Below are positions 57,476-64,000 of a DNA stretch of 64,000 nt, one piece after another; the first letter of the stretch is position 1; every line of letters starts with the position of its first letter. The stretch lies in assembly GCF_040712315.1 (NCBI RefSeq), contig NC_134014.1, positions 36,941,634-37,005,633 of the forward strand, read 5' to 3'. The position numbers were made by a program, and so were the translations under genes. The notes beneath the pieces are model-generated. The model had not been told where the DNA came from and did no database searches. It saw nothing but the letters and a program-made list of their open reading frames with translations. Source of the stretch: Castanea sativa (taxonomy: Eukaryota; Streptophyta; Magnoliopsida; Fagales; Fagaceae).

Positions 57476-59407
57476 TTTTTTCACTATTGGCCCTTTCTTT
57501 CGTTTTCATGCAGCATTACGAGAGAAATCTGAAGGTTATATTCAGGTATTTCTTGATGGAGGCTTGAACCAGCAGAGAATGGGGGTATGTACCAAAAGAT
57601 TTTCTTGAACATTTAATTAGCTGTTTAGAGGTGACTAGAGACCATGGATAACAATAAGTTTATCAGAATTTAAAGTAACTTGTCTGTTTCAAAAAGTAGT
57701 ATCAGAAGCTTAAGTGTTATTTTGTTTCTTTCAAAGATATGTGATGCAGTTGCGGTTGCTAAAATACTGAATGCGACGCTTGTCATCCCACATCTTGAAG
57801 TGAATCCTGTTTGGCAAGATTCAAGGTACTAGCAGGAACCATTTTGTTTTGGTTTTGCTCATTTCTTTATCTCATGGATTTTGGGAGAGGCATATTCATG
57901 AAGTTGCATGATTTTTTTCTTTTGCAGCTCATTCATGGATATATTTGATGTGGATCACTTTATTAATGTATTGAAGGACGATATTTCTATAGTTAAAGAG
58001 CTGCCTTACGAATTCTCCTGGAGCACAAGGGAGTATTATGCAACAGCAATCCGAGCTAACAGGATTAAGACAGCACCAGTTCATGCATCAGCCAACTGGT
58101 ATCTAGATAATGTATTGCCTGTATTACGGAGGTTGGTAGCTTCCTAATCCTCTTGTTAGATTTATTGCTGAATTGTTCTTTAAATCCTCTGATTGAAACA
58201 TTTTTGTTGATTACATGGTTCAAATGTATAAAAGTATCACATACATGGCTAATATTATAGGCTCAAAGACTGTATCTTTTTCCATAAACCACATAATTTA
58301 TTTGTGAACTGAGATGCATTATTTCAATGGAAGATCTAGAATCTAATGACTTAGCTATGTACTATTTAGATGTTAAATTCAGTGCAGCTAAGGTTTAAGC
58401 AGATATAGAGTATCTGATAGAAAAATATCACAATCAATGATTTTGGAGTATTTGATATAACTCTATTTCTTTAAATGATGGAAATATTTAAGTAGAATTG
58501 CTGGTCAAAGATTATAAAATGTTATGTCCAAGATTCTTCATGCTTATTGTTAGAACAGCTATATCTTCCATAGGCCAAATAGTAGTCCTCTTATTCCAGA
58601 GTAGACACACCACTTGATTTATATTACCTGAAATTTTATTTTGAATATGAGACAAAGGACAAAGCTGCCTGCTTTTAGTTCAGTATTTTAACATCTACGT
58701 ATGTAACATTTACATAGAATGAATGGCCTTTGGACACTACCTATCATTTTTCTAGTGCAGAGGTCTCCCATACGCCAGAATGCCATTCCCATAGCAGCTC
58801 TGATGCAAACTTCATGAAGATCTTACTACAATCTTTATATTAATCTTATATGGCTGCCACTTGTTTGTTTATGCGTATGAAGTAACTTTCTACTTGACGA
58901 GAATGGAAGAAGGTTGTCTAGTTTATTGTCTGTGAATGCTCTGGTCTTGTTTTTATTTGTTTACAGATAAGTTATAAAAAAGAAACCAAGTGGATGCTAC
59001 CCAAGTAGTTAGATTCAATTTTTACCTCTTCAATAATGCAATGACATTGCTTAGATATGGGCTTTTAATTGTTTTCTGTATTTGGCCTTATCTCAAAATC
59101 ATATTGTGTTCTGAAATTTGAGACATGTTTGTACGTTTCAGTTATGGAATTGCTGCAATTGCCCCATTCTCTCATCGTTTGGCTTTTGACAACTTGCCTA
59201 TGGACATCCAACAGCTACGTTGTAAAGTTAACTTCCAAGCATTAGCTTTTGTTCCTCATATTAGACAGCTTGGTGATGCTCTTGTTAGCCGTCTCCGCAA
59301 CCCTTCGGGTAAAAATGGAGCACTTGGAACCAACTACATGCAGGAGAGCACGGTGGGGGCAGGGAAGTTTGTGGTGCTACACCTTCGATTTGACAAAGTA
59401 TGCCACT

Positions 59408-59440
<33 letters not shown>

Positions 59441-61888
59441 GTATATATATATACATACACATATGGTTGGGTAATGTAATATTAAGCAATGTTACGCCAC
59501 TCAATTTTTTAACCATTGTAATATATTTGCTTCTTATAAACCCTATGTTTGCAAAATTTCAAAATGATCAAAGATTAATAACTATGTCATTTATCAAAAT
59601 TTTAAGTACAAGTCTTTTCATTTCAAAGTAATGCATAAAAAATGAGTTTATGGATAGAATAGTAAATAACACTCACTTAACACAAAATTTGGCATGCATG
59701 TTAAGAACATAGAGAGCATGTAATCCACTTTCAAAATATTAATCTAGTAAAAAGTTATTAAATCATGTAATATTGCTTAAAGTTACCCCCAATGTAACTC
59801 TTCCTTAATATTATACCACCTAACAACTTTTTATTGAATAAATTTTTTGAAAATCTCACCAATGAATTACATAGTTCTCTATGTTCTTAAAATGCACATC
59901 TAATTTTGTTTACTTTGGAGGTGGGGGAGGGGGCATTTGAGGAAAAATTTAGGGGGAGAGCTGGAGAAGGGTCAGTTGGTGTGGCTTATAGGCGGTTTTC
60001 AAAACTTTTTGCCGATCACCACATGAGCCTTATCATTTTGGAAAATAAATGCCGCCAACCACCTGCAGAAGCTGCCGGCTTGGTCATTTTTTGTTGGTTT
60101 GGTTGGATTTGTGTACAGCCCCAATAGGCACTTCATAGTGCATTATGATTAAAGAATGATAATAACACTGTTCAATCCTTCAAACAAGCCAACATTTTAT
60201 GCATTTTGTGACTGTTAAAATGTGATGGGTCAAATATCTGAGGTCATCCAATCTGTACATCATTGGGTTGAGCTACCTCAGTGATTGAGTCATTGTTGTC
60301 ATTTGAGAAAATCCACACCATTGGTTTTATGATCCTCTGAATTGTCCAAAATTTTTGAGTTTAGGTTACAGGGGTTTAAACCTTGATTCCATGTTCTTGT
60401 TCATTAACCATGTCATCATGCAGGATATGGCGGCCCATTCAGCCTGTGACTTTGGTGGGGGCAAAGCTGAAAAATTGGCTCTAGCCAAGTATAGACAAGC
60501 AATTTGGCAGGGAAGGGTCCTTAACTCCCAGTTCACGAATGAAGAGTTGAGGAATCAGGGTCGTTGCCCCTTGACTCCAGAAGAGATTGGATTGCTTCTT
60601 GCGGCTTTGGGCTTTGACAACAACACTAGGCTCTATCTTGCCTCCCACAAGGTTTATCATGTCTCAACTATTTTCTTGTCTACGCCACTTTTTGAGAAGT
60701 GAAATATACCTTTTTACTCCCAGAGTTTTGATCTGTGAAATGGTTATGTTTCACAAGGTATTTGGTGGAGAAGCTAGGATTTCGACTTTGAAAAAATTGT
60801 TCCCACTGATGGAAGACAAAAAGAGTTTAACTTCCAAAGCGGAACGGGCCCAGATTAAAGGAAAGGCGTCCTTGTTAGCTGCAGTTGATTACTATGTTAG
60901 TATGCACAGCAACATCTTTATATCTGCTTCTCCAGGAAATATGCACAATGCATTGGTGAGTATTTCTACCTAGTGTCATCATAGATCTAAACATTCAGTT
61001 TTAATTTGTTGGGAAGTTATGCTGCTGTCTCTGCTCTTAATCAACTTAAAGTGGCCCATCCAGTTAGCATGTTGAAGATGCAATTCTATAATGTTCTGCT
61101 CCAATGGTTGGTCTTTGATGCACCACTTTGTGATATGAACGAGAAATTGGGATAGGGCAATTTTTCAGACATCAGATCAATTAGGAAACTTTATAATGAT
61201 AAATTATCACTTGTCTCAAAAGTTTAAGCTGTTAGGAAGGTAAATTAAATCATTTAATTATTATTCTAATCTCCTCACATCTTAGGACAAGCTCTAATAC
61301 CATAATAAATTACCATTTGTTTTAAAAGTTTTAGTTGTTAGGAAAGAATGAATTTAATCATGTAACCATTAAGAGTTAGGACGGAAATTTGCCCTGGTAT
61401 CGACACTATTTTTTTTCTTGCTAGTTCTTCAAATTGCTTTCGCTAAACTTTGGTAGATTCATTTGTAAAAATACAGAATTTCATTGTGATTAACTGAATC
61501 CATATTGAATTGAGGTTGAAAAACATGCGCCAAAAGTTATTCAAGGTGTTCTTTCACAAAAATTTTCTGACTTAATCAAAAGGATAAGAGAATATTTTTA
61601 CAAATTTTATGTGCCAGAAAATTCTTATTCAGTATTCTGCAGAATCCATAAGACAATGACAATTTATGGTGTTGACAGGTGGGACATCGAACTTATGAAA
61701 ACCTGAAAACTATAAGGCCAAATATGGCATTGTTGGGCCAACTCTTCCTAAATAAAAGCATGACTTGGTCAGATTTCCAGCAGTCAGTGTTAGAAGGGCA
61801 TGAAAACAGACAAGGGCAGATCAGATTAAGAAAACCAAAGCAGTCCATATATACATATCCTGCTCCTGATTGCATATGCCACAGTTGA
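55716..61888 (+). CDS. O-fucosyltransferase family protein (GT65-like)
   Basis: Ten exons, 512 residues: 55716-55853, 57069-57131, 57224-57305, 57514-57584, 57737-57825, 57928-58131, 59142-59397, 60424-60651, 60758-60955, 61679-61888; all GT-AG, frame open throughout. Residues 17-34 (ALAGLFVLIFPVFLTSFF) are a type II membrane anchor, so a Golgi protein. Family motifs: DGGLNQQR (109-116) at the start of the donor-binding fold, FDVDHFI, HLRFDKDM (296-303; the HxRFE-like motif with Asp), ACDFGGG, RCPLTPEEIGLLLAALGF, and near the end SPGNMHNALVGHRTY. Known of the family: plant OFUT-like proteins transfer fucose (or rhamnose) in protein or pectin glycosylation; the acceptor cannot be told here. 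The nearest Arabidopsis match is probably AT4G24530 (from memory), the neighbour of AGL24. Met1 is chosen as the first ATG; Met2 directly follows and is equally possible. Confidence 0.94.
59398..60423 (+). other. OFUT intron 7 with (CT)n(AT)n tract
   Basis: The donor GTATGC is followed within about 10 bp by (CT)n then (AT)n (59408-59455). The open frames that run through the donor into this tract are intron read-through, not coding. Confidence 0.85.
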
Positions 61889-63009
61889 TTTATTTAATTA
61901 AGAATGTGAGCTGCCGTTTCTACTTTATAATTTATCACTTCAACTATTATTTGTGGCTCCTAGCATGTAATATAATGGCAAATAAGTCACAATCCCGTCT
62001 CCTATTCATAGGCCTGTTCATGTAATGATTGCAGTATATGTTTATGGTGGTTATTAAGGATGGGAGAGTGATGTTAAGGATGGGAGAGTGATGTTAAGGA
62101 TGAGTTTGTAATCATTAATTTCTTCTGAATGATTCAAGTTACTGGACAACAATTTTCACGATAGAACAATTTTATGAGTAATCAGTTTACCATTCCAACT
62201 CATCTAGAAAGCAGCATGTAAGCTCAAGCTTTTTACTTGTCATATTTTCACTTAGTACCATTCACTGGTGGAGAGATTTGATTTTTCTCCTTTGCTTGAC
62301 CGAGATAACTCAAAAACCTGCATGGAAGATTGATCTTGAAATTGCAATGATCTCCTAGAGCAGAGATCATATAGTGCAAGAAAAAATAAATCACGTTACC
62401 TTGTAAAAATGGCTCGCTAGTATCAAAGAAAAATTATATTTTCCCATATCAAAAGGAAGATTATGAATATGAAATATAATGGTAGTGATTGCGGGCTTGT
62501 AGCAGTAGAACAAGATATTCCTAGGTGATCGTATCACACTGCTGCTTTCTAGTTTTAAATTAAATTAAAACGAACACGTTGTATGAAAATGTTCAATTAT
62601 AAGCTTTGCAGAACTTGATAAGTTCCAAATCCAATTTTCACAATAAAAGATATATCCTGGGCTGTGTATTATCGTATCTGCAATTCTATAAACAAAACAG
62701 GATTGGCCTCTCCATCAAAAAAGAAAAAAGAAAAAAAACAAGATTGGCCTTGCATGGTCTTTAGTCAAGTTGATCAGTTATCCAACACCATTCAACTCTG
62801 GCAGAAAGGTACATTTCCTTTTTATGTATAGCTAAATTTCCAATGATGAATGCTACAATGATCATGACAATATACGTTAAGTAAAAAATAAGGAGCATAT
62901 ACAGTGTACATTTCAGCTTAAAAAAACACAGCTTTCATGGTGTAGTTCTGGAGGAAAGTTAGCAAGAGTAGGAGCAAGACACAAGACATCTTAACCGAAC
63001 TAGTTGATC
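61889..63009. other. Convergent 3' flanks of OFUT and MSL2-like
   Basis: The two genes end tail to tail 1.1 kb apart. A 20-bp unit TAAGGATGGGAGAGTGATGT is repeated 2.5 times at 62055-62103 in the OFUT 3' flank. No other gene. The MSL2 3' UTR probably covers the stretch down from 63009. Confidence 0.6.
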
Positions 63010-64000
63010 TTACTGATTGCCAGATGTTGAACTAGGAGCAGTTGGAAACTGACCATCTTTCTTATCCTTATCAGGAGTAGGAGACCCATTTCCGTTCCGG
63101 CTTGCAGCCATTTCCTTTCCTTCTGCAGGACTGGGAGGGGAAACCATTCCCTCATCAATAGGAAGGGTTCTTTTTGAGCCCTCCAAAGCAACACCAAGTA
63201 CTATATTATCTTCCAACACAGGCCTTGATGTTTGGGGAGATTGATTTGTTGGAATTCTGCTTGCTTTCTCAACACTACTTTCTGATGAGGAAACTGATGG
63301 ATTGTTAGATTTCCCAGCACTCTTAGTTTGCTTAACATCAGGGACCTTTTGGGTTGAATTATCAGATACTGAACCCATCCCTTTGGGGTCAGAGAATGAC
63401 ATTTCTGCTATCTTAGAAGTTGAGACAGGTTTTGAAAATTTTCCTGTTGCCTTTTCACGCCCTTTTGGATCTGAAACTGATGCTGTGACAACCCTGCGGT
63501 CCTCCTTGGTGTCAGGATTTGGTGTCTCTCCAATCTTGGTATCTACCTTGGTATCAGAAGCTGGTGTCTCTCTGGATTTGGAGTCAGAAACTGATGTTAC
63601 TCCAACCTTAGCATCGCCCCTGGTGTCAGATGTCAGTCGTGTATTGGTCTTTCCATCTTGTTCTCCACCTGTGCGCACTGAACGATTTTGAGTTTTTGTC
63701 TTATCTTCTCCATTAATTCTGTAAGGGGGTTCAATCATTAGCAATGGACGGTTGGGTGCCACTCCACCACGGTCAAATATTGTGTCTGCAGACGGAAAAT
63801 TGTCCAACTCGGCGTCGCTATATATTTTCTGCACTGTACGGATTGGTGTAGCAAGTCTAGCCCGGTGATGGCTGATGACTCTAAGGAGATCCAACAATAT
63901 AGCTTCCTGTTTTTATAAACGACATTAGAATTTATATATTTATTTATTTATTTTCAATTATGGTTGTTTTTTCAACAACATTAGACTTACAATGAGCTCA
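63010..64000 (-). CDS. MSL2: MSL2/MSL3-like plastid mechanosensitive channel, C-terminal part (partial)
   Basis: Runs off the right edge, so the pore-forming MscS domain and transit peptide are not in the window. Exons seen on the minus strand: 64000-63991 (end of an exon, ELI) and the last exon 63906-63010, joined across an 84-bp GT-AG intron. The last exon opens EAILLDLLRVISHHRARL then ATPIRTVQK, the conserved end of the MSL2/3 soluble domain, and near its end keeps LEDNIVLGVALEGSKRTLPI, a block also in Arabidopsis MSL2 (from memory). Between them lies about 190 residues of low-complexity polar sequence with repeated SDxK/SDPKG units. Known role: MSL2/3 sit in the plastid inner envelope and relieve osmotic stress, affecting plastid size and division. 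Choice between MSL2 and MSL3 is not possible from this part. Confidence 0.92.

Noticed and set aside
59334..59516. Minus-strand small protein over OFUT exon 7 and intron 7
   Set aside because: Shadow of the real exon extended by the (CT)n(AT)n tract.
1..64000. CRISPR arrays, bacterial operons or ribosome binding sites
   Set aside because: Nothing of the kind is present; the genes are intron-rich plant genes.

Overview
This window is nuclear DNA of a flowering plant, most likely a woody eudicot. It has intron-rich genes with plant-specific families (MIKC MADS-box, PASTICCINO2, plant O-fucosyltransferase family, MSL2/3), an AT-rich background, and dense nested plant transposons (Ty3/Gypsy Tat lineage, Copia-type LTR, Helitron, hAT, MULE, SINE). 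I cannot fix the genus. The transposon families look like those of Fagales trees, but that is an impression, not a demonstration.

There are four real host genes, all resolved at exon level. (1) An SVP-clade MADS-box gene (+, 9625-15318; 8 coding exons, 227 aa). (2) PASTICCINO2, the very-long-chain 3-hydroxyacyl-CoA dehydratase (-, 33883-31292; 9 exons, 221 aa, with a 19-nt microexon and two GC-AG introns). (3) An O-fucosyltransferase family protein (+, 55716-61888; 10 exons, 512 aa). (4) The 3' end of a plastid mechanosensitive channel MSL2/MSL3 (-, 64000-63010, running off the right edge). From memory, SVP/AGL24-type and OFUT genes are neighbours in Arabidopsis (AT4G24540/AT4G24530), as are PAS2 and MSL2 (AT5G10480/AT5G10490). 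The window therefore looks like an ancestral block that was later split.

Mobile DNA fills the rest. 0-9 kb: a hAT-type element with a perfect 8-bp target duplication, SINEs and small MITEs. SVP introns: a palindromic MITE and a MULE-type MITE. 15.6-16.5 kb: a large imperfect palindrome. 17.4-30.6 kb: two + strand Helitrons end to end, the first split by a 10-kb Tat-lineage retrotransposon (17832-27897, TSD TACAC, element reads on the minus strand). That element has decayed gag-pol, an internal inversion across RNase H/integrase, 78-bp tandem repeats and a spliced-looking antisense accessory gene. 36-43 kb: MITEs and a 4.15-kb non-coding LTR element (38968-43121). 43.5-48 kb: a head-to-tail row of minus-strand Helitrons, one carrying a solo LTR (TSD CATGG). 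48.9-53.1 kb: the 3' part of a second Tat element with its own antisense accessory gene. 53.8-55.0 kb: a tandem duplication with a later MITE insertion.

The most interesting system is the antisense, intron-containing accessory gene shared by the two Tat elements. Next are the in-place inversion inside one element's pol region and the tandem Helitron array.
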